Shown: piece after piece, positions 32,795-41,193 of the stretch | How positions within the stretch are numbered: the first letter of the stretch is position 1 | How the letters are laid out: the number at the start of each line of letters is the position of its first letter | From: Fibrobacterota bacterium | GTDB taxonomy: Bacteria > Fibrobacterota > Chitinivibrionia > Chitinivibrionales > Chitinispirillaceae | Direction: 5' to 3' | NCBI GenBank assembly: GCA_023412475.1 | Contig: JAEYNR010000089.1 | Coordinates: 10,977 to 74,976, forward strand | Length of the DNA stretch: 64,000 nucleotides | The notes under the pieces: generated by a model | Seen by the model: only the letters and a program-made list of their open reading frames with translations | The model's database searches: none | Told to the model about the DNA's origin: nothing | Program-made: the position numbers and the translations under genes

Positions 32795-34270
32795 GTGGAT
32801 ACACAAACTGATTTGCATGAGCAGATGAAGGTTCGCCTGGATAAGGTACCTCAACTTATAGAAGCTGGATATCACCCTTATTTAGAGCGTTTCGAGCGTA
32901 CGCACCGATTGAGTGAGGCATCGAAGCTTCCCGATGGCACCAAGGGTGTGAGGGTGGCTGGACGAATAATTGCTTTACGATATTTTGGAAAGCTGGCATT
33001 TGGACATTTGTATGATGTTGGTGGGAAGGTGCAGTTTTCGGTACAGAAAAACAAGGTGGGTAAGCAGTTTGATGATCTGAAGCGTCTGGTGGATGTAGGT
33101 GATTTCATTGGAGTTGAGGGGGAAGTCATTACTACCAAAACCGGTGAAAAAACTGTGGACATATCCAGTTTTACCTTTCTTTCCAAGTCATTGAGGCCCT
33201 TACCTGAGAAGTTTCACGGGATTACCGATCCTGAGCTTCGTTTGCGCAAGAGGTATCTTGATCTGATTATGTCAGAAGAGTCTAGAGAGCGGTTAAAAAA
33301 AAGAGTTCAGATCATCAGGACAATCAGAGATTTTCTGGATGATAATGGTTTTACCGAGATTGACACACCGGTTTTGACCAATAAGGCTACTGGTGCGCTG
33401 GCCCGTCCTTTCAAGACTCATCATAATGCTCTGGATATTGATATTTATCTTCGTATAGCTCCGGAGACTTATCTGAAGCGTGCGATTGCCGGTGGTTTTG
33501 ACCGGGTTTATGAATTCGCAAGATCATTTAGAAACGAGGGGATGGATGCCTCGCATCTTCCCGATTTCACTTTGCTTGAGTATTATGCATCTTATTGGAA
33601 TTATGTGGACAACATGAATTTCACTGAAGATCTGTTTAAGGATCTTCTGACAAAGGTTAATGGAAGTCTTCAACTGACATATCAGGGAACTGAGATCTCC
33701 TTTGAGGGGCAGTGGCCCAGATACTCTTTCCGGGAGCTTATTCTTAAAGATTGCGGTATCGATATAGACGTTTTCAGTACAAAAGAAGAGCTGATGAAGG
33801 AGATTGACAGGAAAGGGATTCGGTTTGAAACCGATGTGGAGATCGCCAGTGCAGGACGTGGAACTTTAATTGATCTTCTTTACAAGAAAGTTTCCAGACC
33901 GCAGCTTATAAACCCCACTTTTATTACCCATCATCCTTTGGACCTTTCTCCTTTGGCCCGTAAAAACGATGCGAACCCGTTGGTGGTGGATCGTTTTCAG
34001 TTGGTGGTCAATGGCTGGGAAGTGGTAAATGCTTATTCTGAGCTGGTTGATCCGGTTGATCAGGCCGAGCGTTTCAGACAGCAGGCTCAGGCCAGGGCTC
34101 AAGGTGACACGGAAACAATGGATGTGGACAATGATTTTCTTCAGTGTATCGAGTTTGGGATGCCCCCGATTTCCGGATGGGGTATGGGTATTGACAGGAT
34201 CATTGCCCTTTTAACAAATGCAGCGACATTGCGTGACGTGGTTTTATTTCCACTGATGCGTCCGGAATAA
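32795..34270 (+). CDS. lysS: Lysyl-tRNA synthetase, class II
   Basis: The product (491 residues from GTG 32795) has an OB-fold anticodon domain (VRVAGRIIALRYFGKLAFGHL) and a class II core with motif 1 around IRDFLDDNGFTEIDTPVL, motif 2 FRNEGMDASHLPDFTLLEYY and motif 3 GWGMGIDRIIALL. It charges tRNA-Lys with lysine. I prefer GTG 32795, which has TGGAG nine bases upstream, over an in-frame TTG at 32780. It is followed 36 bases later by lolC, giving a lysS-lolC-lolD order known from other Gram-negative groups. Confidence 0.94.
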   Translation: MDTQTDLHEQMKVRLDKVPQLIEAGYHPYLERFERTHRLSEASKLPDGTKGVRVAGRIIALRYFGKLAFGHLYDVGGKVQFSVQKNKVGKQFDDLKRLVDVGDFIGVEGEVITTKTGEKTVDISSFTFLSKSLRPLPEKFHGITDPELRLRKRYLDLIMSEESRERLKKRVQIIRTIRDFLDDNGFTEIDTPVLTNKATGALARPFKTHHNALDIDIYLRIAPETYLKRAIAGGFDRVYEFARSFRNEGMDASHLPDFTLLEYYASYWNYVDNMNFTEDLFKDLLTKVNGSLQLTYQGTEISFEGQWPRYSFRELILKDCGIDIDVFSTKEELMKEIDRKGIRFETDVEIASAGRGTLIDLLYKKVSRPQLINPTFITHHPLDLSPLARKNDANPLVVDRFQLVVNGWEVVNAYSELVDPVDQAERFRQQAQARAQGDTETMDVDNDFLQCIEFGMPPISGWGMGIDRIIALLTNAATLRDVVLFPLMRPE

Positions 34271-34306
34271 GTCAGCCTTTTTCGGGGGGAGAGTTTACCA
34301 GGGCTT

Positions 34307-35533
34307 ATGAGTTATTTTGAGGCATTTATTTCCTGGCGGTATCTGCGCGGAAAACGCAAGGTGGGAACCTATGTTACTGCTATGGGGATCTGTCTGGGCA
34401 GTTTTGTTCTGATAATCGCCCTGTCAATTGCTAACGGGTTCGAAAAAGAGGTGCGGGATAGGATCGTAGGTACTCACGCCCATGCCCGCATTATGCAATA
34501 CCACTCTATACCTATTCAAAATTTTGATTCTTTACGGCAGGTGATCCTTGAATTCCCAGGAGTTACTGGTGCAGCCCCCTATATTTTAGGTAAAGCTGCT
34601 ATTGAGCATGATCAGATTCAGGAAGGGGTCATGTTTACCGCTGTCGATGACAAACTGGAGCCCACTGTAACGGATCTGGGTACGACTGTCAAATGGGGCA
34701 CATTCAATCTGGACAGCACAGAATCGGATAAGGGAAGAAAATTTCCCGGAATATGTATCGGGTTAGGGCTGGCAGATAAGCTTGGTATCCGTGATGGTGC
34801 CGAGGTGGTGGTAATGACACTGGCTAATATTGAGGGTGAAGCAGATCCGGTACCCAGGATGAGTCGTTTTACTGTTACCGGGGTATTTGAGACTGGCATG
34901 TACGAGTATGATCTGACCTTGATTTACATATCTATCAATTCTGCGCAGCAGCTCTTAAATATTAAGGGTGTAGAGGGGATTCAGATTAAAACTGAAGATC
35001 TTTTCAAGGCTGGCGGTATCGCTTCAGACTTGCGGGATTTTCTGGGTGGATACCCTTACCGGGTGGTTGATTGGATGATGCAGAACAAGTCTATATTTCA
35101 ATGGATGAAGCTTGAGAAACTGATCATTTTCATAGTCATATCGATGATCATGTTTGTGGCAGCTTTAAACATAATATCGTCGCTGGTGACTACTGTTTCT
35201 GAAAAACGTCGGGAGATTGGTATACTGATGAGCATGGGGGCTACCTCTTCGGCGATAATGAAGATTTTTATGCGATATGGGATAATTGTGGGATTTGTAG
35301 GGTCTACTGTGGGGACGGTGCTTGGGGTCTCTCTCTGTTACATTCAGTATCAGTGGAGACTGATTAGCTTGCCTGGTGATATATATTTTATTAATACTTT
35401 GCCGGTGATAATTCAGGCTGCAGATATTTTAATGGTTTATGTTGCTGCAAATGTTATCGCCTGGCTGACCACCATTTACCCTGCTTACAAGGCATCAAAA
35501 ATGCTGCCGGCTGAATCAATGCGTTACGAGTAG
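34307..35533 (+). CDS. lolC: Lipoprotein-releasing ABC permease (LolC/LolE family)
   Basis: The 408-residue protein has the MacB/FtsX layout: one N-terminal membrane helix (VGTYVTAMGICLGSFVLIIAL), a large periplasmic domain, and three C-terminal helices, ending in TTIYPAYKASKMLPAESMRYE, the usual LolC/E end. With LolD it extracts lipoproteins from the inner membrane for transfer to LolA. Only one permease gene is present, so it may act as a homodimer (LolF-like) or have a partner elsewhere. lolD follows at once. Confidence 0.88.
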   Translation: MSYFEAFISWRYLRGKRKVGTYVTAMGICLGSFVLIIALSIANGFEKEVRDRIVGTHAHARIMQYHSIPIQNFDSLRQVILEFPGVTGAAPYILGKAAIEHDQIQEGVMFTAVDDKLEPTVTDLGTTVKWGTFNLDSTESDKGRKFPGICIGLGLADKLGIRDGAEVVVMTLANIEGEADPVPRMSRFTVTGVFETGMYEYDLTLIYISINSAQQLLNIKGVEGIQIKTEDLFKAGGIASDLRDFLGGYPYRVVDWMMQNKSIFQWMKLEKLIIFIVISMIMFVAALNIISSLVTTVSEKRREIGILMSMGATSSAIMKIFMRYGIIVGFVGSTVGTVLGVSLCYIQYQWRLISLPGDIYFINTLPVIIQAADILMVYVAANVIAWLTTIYPAYKASKMLPAESMRYE

Positions 35534-35548
35534 GAGCAGAATAAAAAA

Positions 35549-36241
35549 GTGTCAGAAGCAATAGTCGATGTGCGCAATCTGCGGAAAACCTACACTGATG
35601 ATCAGGGGGCCTTTGAGGTCTTAAAGGGGATCTCTTTTACCATTAATAGAGGTGAGATGATTGCTCTTATAGGGATTTCTGGTGCAGGGAAAACCACTTT
35701 ATTACAGATTTTGGGTGGATTGGACAAGTTTGATTCAGGCACTGTTGTGGTTTGTGAAAAGATGTTAGGGTCAATGTCTGGGATAGAATTGGCAGAGTTC
35801 AGAAACCGTCATATCGGTTTTGTCTTTCAGTTTCATCATCTTTTACCTGATTTTACGGCACTGGAAAATGCAATTGTTCCTGGTCTGATAATGGGGAAAC
35901 CACGAAATGAATGTTTAAAGAGAGCCAGAGAGCTTCTGGGGCTCTTTGGCTTGTCTTCAAGATTAAACCATTATCCGACAGAACTTTCTGGAGGAGAGCG
36001 GCAGAGAGTGGCTTTGGCCAGAGCATTATTTAACGATCCAGCCCTGGTTATTGCAGATGAGCCTACTGGTAATCTGGACAAGGGTAATGGGGAGATGCTG
36101 CTGGAGTTTTTTAATAAGGCGAATCGCGAGCTGAAACAGACCTTTTTAATAGCTACTCACAACAGCCAGTTGACTGACGGTTTGCATCGAACGCTGACCA
36201 TCGATGATGGTAAGATGGTGGCGGAAGAGGCTTTGGGTTGA
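35549..36241 (+). CDS. lolD: Lipoprotein-releasing ABC ATPase LolD
   Basis: The 230-residue ATPase has Walker A GISGAGKTT at 42-50, signature LSGGERQRVALARAL, Walker B LVIADEPTGNLD and a QFHHLLPDFTALEN Q-loop typical of the LolD/MacB subfamily. It drives lipoprotein release with the permease encoded 15 bases upstream. The start is GTG 35549, 12 bases after AGGAG. Confidence 0.92.
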   Translation: MSEAIVDVRNLRKTYTDDQGAFEVLKGISFTINRGEMIALIGISGAGKTTLLQILGGLDKFDSGTVVVCEKMLGSMSGIELAEFRNRHIGFVFQFHHLLPDFTALENAIVPGLIMGKPRNECLKRARELLGLFGLSSRLNHYPTELSGGERQRVALARALFNDPALVIADEPTGNLDKGNGEMLLEFFNKANRELKQTFLIATHNSQLTDGLHRTLTIDDGKMVAEEALG

Positions 36242-36403
36242 ACCCTCCATTTTCGGCTCCGCAACAGTTATTTTAGTATGATAGTTTCTTGAGGAACTTC
36301 TTTGGATTCTGTCTGAGCCTTTTTAAAGCCTCAAAACAGTATCAGAAAATTATATTTATAGAACAAATTTACCTTGGTAGCAGTTTTAGAGGAATAAAGA
36401 AAA

Positions 36404-36880
36404 ATGAATATGTGTGATGAGTGTGGGATAAACCCCGCAAATATACATCTGACACAGATACAACAGAATGAAACTCACGTGTTTCATCTTTGTGATGAGT
36501 GTGCCCGCAAAAAGGGGATCAATATCTCTATTGAGGATGAGCTTATTTCGGAAAGTGATCCCAATGAGAAAATCCTTCAGAAGTCTTGTTCCCGGTGTGG
36601 GCTGAAATTCTCGGATTTTCGAAACAAGGGCTGGTTAGGTTGCTCGGGCTGTTATAATACCTTTGAAGCTGAGATAGATGAACTTTTGGTTCAGGTACAT
36701 GGCTCTTCGATGCATAAAGGCAAAAAGTATTCTGGTTTGACTGCTGCGGGAGGGAGTGTCAATGGCCAGATCAAGCGTTTGCGTCATGAGCTTGCCATTG
36801 CGATAAAGAACGAGGAGTTTGAGCAGGCTGCCATGATCAGGGATACTATTCACAGTTTGAAAAAGAATAGTCTGGAGTAG
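36404..36880 (+). CDS. mcsA: McsA, activator of protein arginine kinase
   Basis: The 158-residue protein has four CxxC pairs (Cys4/7, 30/33, 62/65, 80/83) that bind zinc, and a C-terminal UVR motif (IKNEEFEQAAMIRDTIHSL). McsA activates the arginine kinase McsB, which tags proteins for ClpCP. It is followed by mcsB and clpC in the standard order, but the ctsR repressor gene that usually leads this operon in Firmicutes is absent. I see no CtsR or CIRCE operator in the 162-base upstream gap. Confidence 0.9.
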   Translation: MNMCDECGINPANIHLTQIQQNETHVFHLCDECARKKGINISIEDELISESDPNEKILQKSCSRCGLKFSDFRNKGWLGCSGCYNTFEAEIDELLVQVHGSSMHKGKKYSGLTAAGGSVNGQIKRLRHELAIAIKNEEFEQAAMIRDTIHSLKKNSLE

Positions 36881-36886
36881 TTGAGA

Positions 36887-37993
36887 ATGACCAGATCTTT
36901 TCTGGATACAGCAAGCAAATTACCGGCATGGTTTAATAACAGTGGACCTGATTCGGATGTTGTTATTTCCAGCCGTATTCGTCTGGCGAGAAATTTAGTT
37001 CACAGGACATTTCCTTATCATGCTTCTGCTAATGAACGTAAGCTGGTTTACAATGAAATCGCCGGCATATTGAATAGCGAAACAAAGATTCCTCATTTCG
37101 AGTTAGTAAACTTTAGCAAGTTGGAGAAGCTTGAGCAGCAGTTTTTTGTGGAAAAGCGGGTCGTCAGCCCTGATCTGATGAATATGGAGGGGCAACGGGG
37201 GGTTGCTTTGGATTCTACTCAACGGATCAATATTATGATTAATGAGGAGGATCATCTGCGTATTCAGGGGCTGGATTCTGGTTACCAACCAGAGATACTC
37301 TGGGAGATGCTCAACAAGCTAGATGATACCCTGGGACGCAGGCTGCGGTTTGCATTCGATTTGCGGCGGGGTTTTCTCACATGTTGCCCTACCAATTCCG
37401 GCACAGGGTTAAGGATCTCTTTTCTAATGCATTTACCGGGGCTGGTGCTTACTAAGGCCATAGATGCGGTTTTGCAGGGGGCCAGTCAGATGGGCATCTC
37501 AACCCGCGGCTTTTTTGGCGAACACTCTGAGGTAGTGGGGAATTTTTTCCAGCTCTCCAACCAGGCGACCATGGGGGCCCATGAGAGTGAATTTCTCAGT
37601 ACTACTGAGAAGATTATCTGTGAGGTCATTAAACATGAGCGGGATTCCAGAGAACGATTGTGCAATGAAGCGCACCTGGAGATTACTGATAAGATTTATC
37701 GTGCCTATGGGATTCTTCTACACGCCAGAACTCTCAGCGTGGCAGAGTGTTTAAATCTCACTTCTGCTTTGAGATTAGGAATTAATATCGGAATTTTTGA
37801 AACATTAACCATTGAGGAACTAAACCGAATAACCTTGCTCTCCATGCCTGCTCATCTTCAGATCTTTCGCAAAAAGGATCTGGATGAAACCGAAATTTCG
37901 GTGGCCAGAGCGGAATTGGTCAGAGAATTGCTAACAAAGAGAAAGAGAAAGAAAAGATCTCCACGTTCAGAAGAAAAAGATTTGTGCTCTTAA
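36887..37993 (+). CDS. mcsB: Protein arginine kinase McsB
   Basis: The 368-residue protein belongs to the ATP:guanido phosphotransferase family: SSRIRLARN at 28-36, NEEDHLRI near 118-125 and the catalytic-cysteine segment CCPTNSGTGLR near 166-176. It phosphorylates arginines in misfolded proteins as a degradation mark recognised by ClpC. I take ATG 36887, nine bases after GGAG, instead of the TTG at 36881 that directly abuts the mcsA stop. A short basic tail (RKRKKRSPRSEE) ends the protein. Confidence 0.92.
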   Translation: MTRSFLDTASKLPAWFNNSGPDSDVVISSRIRLARNLVHRTFPYHASANERKLVYNEIAGILNSETKIPHFELVNFSKLEKLEQQFFVEKRVVSPDLMNMEGQRGVALDSTQRINIMINEEDHLRIQGLDSGYQPEILWEMLNKLDDTLGRRLRFAFDLRRGFLTCCPTNSGTGLRISFLMHLPGLVLTKAIDAVLQGASQMGISTRGFFGEHSEVVGNFFQLSNQATMGAHESEFLSTTEKIICEVIKHERDSRERLCNEAHLEITDKIYRAYGILLHARTLSVAECLNLTSALRLGINIGIFETLTIEELNRITLLSMPAHLQIFRKKDLDETEISVARAELVRELLTKRKRKKRSPRSEEKDLCS

Positions 37994-38026
37994 TTTACTG
38001 AATGTGCAATTAAAAAGGAATAATAG

Positions 38027-40450
38027 ATGATGAACGGGATGTTTACAGATCGAGTAAAAAAAGTAATGCAGATTGCCCGGGAGGAGTCAGTTCGTCTGGG
38101 AAACGATTATGTAGGAACTGAGCATCTGCTATTGGGGTTGGTTAAAGAAGGTGATGGGGTAGCTGTTGCAGTGATGCGCAGCATGGGGGTGGATCTAGAT
38201 GAGCTTACTGCCAGTATCGAGAAAACTATTACTTCTACTGGCGGAATGATGACTATCGGACAGATGCTTCCATTCACTCCCAGAGCTAAAAAAGTGCTGG
38301 AGATTGCAGCAAATGAGGCTCGTTCGATGTCTCATAAATATATTGGAACAGAGCATCTTTTGTTGGCATTAATGAAAGACACCGAATCTTCAGCTGCCAA
38401 TGCTTTGGCGGCTGCAGGCCTGGAGTACGAACGGGTTAAAGATGAAATTAACCGGGTTCTTCGGGGGGGTGAGACTGTAGGAGCTTCAAAAGAGAAAAGC
38501 AAGACCCCTTTTCTTGATCATTTCGGCAGAGATCTCACCGCTATGGCCAGGGAATCCAAACTTGACCCGGTTATTGGCAGGGAGAAGGAGATTGAGCGGG
38601 TAGTACAGATTCTTAGCCGTCGTAAAAAGAATAATCCTGTGCTTATTGGGGAGCCTGGAATTGGTAAGACTGCAATAGTTGAGGGGCTTGCGCAGAAGAT
38701 ATACGAAAAGAGTATCCCACAGGTACTGGAAAATAAAAGAGTAATCAACCTGGATATGGCCTCAATGGTTGCCGGTACCAAATACAGGGGACAATTTGAA
38801 GAGCGGCTCAAAGCGCTTATGGTGGAGCTGCAGAAAAATGAGAATATAATTATCTTTATCGATGAACTTCACACCATTGTTGGTGCTGGTGGTTCTGAGG
38901 GCAGCCTTGATGCTTCCAACATCTTCAAACCTGCGCTTTCTAGAGGCGAGATACAGTGTATTGGTGCTACCACTCTAGACGAATACCGTAAATACATAGA
39001 AAAAGATGGAGCTCTTGCCCGTCGTTTTCAAACTATTATGGTCGATCCACCCAATGTCAACGAAACCATTCAGATTCTTTCTGGTCTCAGGCACCGATAT
39101 GAAGATCATCACAAGGTTACTTATACCGAAAAAGCTATCGATGCAGCGGTTAAATTATCCGAAAGGTATATATCCGATCGCTTTCTGCCGGACAAGGCAA
39201 TTGATGTAATCGACGAGGCTGGTGCTCGTAAGCGTCTCTCCAGTATGGAGATTCCCACAGAAATCCGCGATATGGAGAAAGAGATCGGGGATGTGGTTAA
39301 GGAGAAAGAGAAGGCCGTTGAGCAGCAGGAGTTTGAGCGGGCTGCGAAGTTGCGTGATAAACAGGAAAAGCTCAAGGGAACTCTTCTGGAGAAAAAAGCT
39401 CTTTGGCGAAAATCAAAGGCAGAGGAGCGATTGCTGGTTGATGAAGCCATTATTGCAGAGGTGGTTTCCACCATGACTGGAATCCCGCTTTCACGTCTGG
39501 CCGAAGAGGAATCAAAAAAGATTCTTCACCTGGAAGATGAGTTAAGAAAGCGGGTTATTGGTCAGGATCCTGCTTTGGAGGCCATTGCCCGAAGCATTCG
39601 TCGTTCCAGAGCAGGATTGCATAATATTAAACGACCTATTGCTTCTTTTATCTTTCTGGGCCCTACCGGAGTAGGTAAAACTGAGCTTGCAAAGACTTTG
39701 GCTGAGTCACTGTTCGATACCGAAGATGCTTTGGTTAGAATAGATATGTCTGAATACATGGAAAAGTTTGCAGTTTCAAGGCTGGTTGGTGCTCCTCCGG
39801 GATATGTGGGATATGAAGAGGGGGGACAGCTCACCGAAAAGATCCGTAAAAAACCATATTCTGTCATCTTACTCGATGAAATAGAGAAGGCGCACCCGGA
39901 TGTTTTCAATATTTTACTGCAGATTCTTGATGATGGGCTTCTGACCGATTCCTATGGACGTCATGTGAATTTCCGCAACACAATTATTATTATGACTTCC
40001 AATGCCGGCACCCGTGATGTGAAAAAAAGCGGCACTGTTGGTTTCGGAAAGACATCCACGTCAACTGATTATGAAGCCATGAAATCCAAAGTTCTTGATG
40101 AGCTGAAAAGGATTTTTAATCCCGAATTTCTAAACAGAGTTGATGAGAGCATTGTTTTTTATCCATTATCCAAAAAAGAGATCTCTCAAATAGTGGAAAT
40201 TCAGCTTAAAGATGTTCAGAGCCGGCTAGTGGACAGAAACATTAATCTTCTGATTACTCAACAGGTTAAGGATTATATCGTTGATCAGGGTTTTGACCCG
40301 GTTCTGGGTGCTCGTCCACTTAGAAGGGCTATTCAGAGATTAGTTGAGGACCGGTTGGCTGAGGAATTTCTCAATGATCGTTTCCGTGATGGAGACAGCA
40401 TCAGATTGGATTTGGAAAATGATCAGATACTCTTTTCTAAAGAAAAATAA
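38027..40450 (+). CDS. clpC: ClpC AAA+ unfoldase
   Basis: The 807-residue protein has two Clp-N repeats (about 5-145), AAA-1 with GEPGIGKTAIVEG and DELHTIVGAGG, the UVR-containing middle domain (QQEFERAAKLRDKQEKL), AAA-2 with GPTGVGKTELAKTL, and the D2-small domain. It unfolds arginine-phosphorylated proteins for ClpP. Together with McsA and McsB it forms the complete tagging and unfolding module; ClpP is outside the window. AAGGA lies eight bases before the ATG (38027; 38030 is also possible). Confidence 0.95.
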   Translation: MMNGMFTDRVKKVMQIAREESVRLGNDYVGTEHLLLGLVKEGDGVAVAVMRSMGVDLDELTASIEKTITSTGGMMTIGQMLPFTPRAKKVLEIAANEARSMSHKYIGTEHLLLALMKDTESSAANALAAAGLEYERVKDEINRVLRGGETVGASKEKSKTPFLDHFGRDLTAMARESKLDPVIGREKEIERVVQILSRRKKNNPVLIGEPGIGKTAIVEGLAQKIYEKSIPQVLENKRVINLDMASMVAGTKYRGQFEERLKALMVELQKNENIIIFIDELHTIVGAGGSEGSLDASNIFKPALSRGEIQCIGATTLDEYRKYIEKDGALARRFQTIMVDPPNVNETIQILSGLRHRYEDHHKVTYTEKAIDAAVKLSERYISDRFLPDKAIDVIDEAGARKRLSSMEIPTEIRDMEKEIGDVVKEKEKAVEQQEFERAAKLRDKQEKLKGTLLEKKALWRKSKAEERLLVDEAIIAEVVSTMTGIPLSRLAEEESKKILHLEDELRKRVIGQDPALEAIARSIRRSRAGLHNIKRPIASFIFLGPTGVGKTELAKTLAESLFDTEDALVRIDMSEYMEKFAVSRLVGAPPGYVGYEEGGQLTEKIRKKPYSVILLDEIEKAHPDVFNILLQILDDGLLTDSYGRHVNFRNTIIIMTSNAGTRDVKKSGTVGFGKTSTSTDYEAMKSKVLDELKRIFNPEFLNRVDESIVFYPLSKKEISQIVEIQLKDVQSRLVDRNINLLITQQVKDYIVDQGFDPVLGARPLRRAIQRLVEDRLAEEFLNDRFRDGDSIRLDLENDQILFSKEK

Positions 40451-40471
40451 AAAGTATCTATCTTAATGTTT

Positions 40472-40521
40472 TTTCACTCTGTATCGGGCAGAATCTGAAG
40501 TCCTTACGATACAGAGTGAAA
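40472..40521. other. Long perfect hairpin after clpC
   Basis: TTTCACTCTGTATCG (40472-40486) is matched exactly by its reverse complement at 40507-40521, leaving a 20-base loop. A T-run precedes it (40469-40474) but none follows, so it is not a classic intrinsic terminator for clpC. It could protect the clpC mRNA 3' end, or act in transcripts from either strand. Confidence 0.6.
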
Positions 40522-41006
40522 CGTCCATAATCCTAATCAATTGCAAAACCAATGGCTTTTTATGTTTTGTGAAAATTATAAAGCCATCATTGAACGAAAT
40601 TTTTTTCAATAAACCAATAATTGCCTTGCCCAAGCGAAAATATGCTATTGTATTTAGAAGTCTGCCTGGGATGTTTTGTGAGAAAGTAAAACCTGAAAAT
40701 AAGTAGTATAATTTTGTGTGCGGTCTTACCCGGCAGTATTTTCAACGTATTTGAGTGTTTGTCAGGAAAATATCCTGTGCTCTCAAGTCGCAGGCGCAAG
40801 TATGGGAGAGTAGCTGGTGGTTAATAGCATTGAATTGAGCATTGTATCGAATTATTTTTTTAAACTTTTAAAACCATTAATTCGAGAATTGTGAATCAGT
40901 ACGATTATCTCTCTCTGCAAACGTGGGTATACAACAGGCCTCTACTTTTTTCCGCGACGTTCTTTTTTAAAAGCCCGGGGAGAACTGATTCAAAGGAGAC
41001 GCGATA
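40522..41006. other. Non-coding gap before the bamA operon
   Basis: No gene is recognised. There is a small hairpin CAGGA-AAATA-TCCTG around 40764-40778 and a GC-richer stretch (40720-40830) in an otherwise AT-rich background that could encode a small RNA or leader. Promoters of the bamA-lpx operon should be here. AAGGAG at 40993-40998 serves the small gene described next. Confidence 0.4.
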
Positions 41007-41174
41007 TTGATAGTTGAACACAATATCGGGATGGATTTTCAGGCCAACCGTTTATTTGATCATTATTTTAGAAACGTTGTTTATATAGAAAATAAAAATG
41101 GAATTCCGCTTTCCGTTTTTTTGCAAAAAATATGGCTGCCTTTAGCGCGATTGAGCAGAATAATTAAATCTTAA
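41007..41174 (+). CDS. Possible small protein upstream of bamA (55 residues)
   Basis: A frame opens at TTG 41007, eight bases after a good AAGGAG, and closes at TAA 41172-41174, 19 bases before the bamA ATG. The product would begin MIVEHNIGMDFQANRLF and end WLPLARLSRIIKS: a charged first half and an amphipathic basic end. I recognise no family. Spacing and Shine-Dalgarno quality support translation; the TTG start and lack of homologues in memory keep this tentative. It could be a leader peptide that tunes bamA expression. Confidence 0.4.
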   Translation: MIVEHNIGMDFQANRLFDHYFRNVVYIENKNGIPLSVFLQKIWLPLARLSRIIKS

Positions 41175-41193
41175 CTTGCTTTTAGAGGTTTTT

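Noticed and set aside
40587..40799. A 70-codon minus-strand frame after clpC
   Set aside because: No ribosome-binding site or recognisable product; likely chance.
40790..40835. GGGAGAGTAG in a GC-richer stretch, like the 3' part of 5S rRNA
   Set aside because: The short match lacks the paired 5' strand and conserved loops about 115 bases upstream, so it is not a 5S gene.
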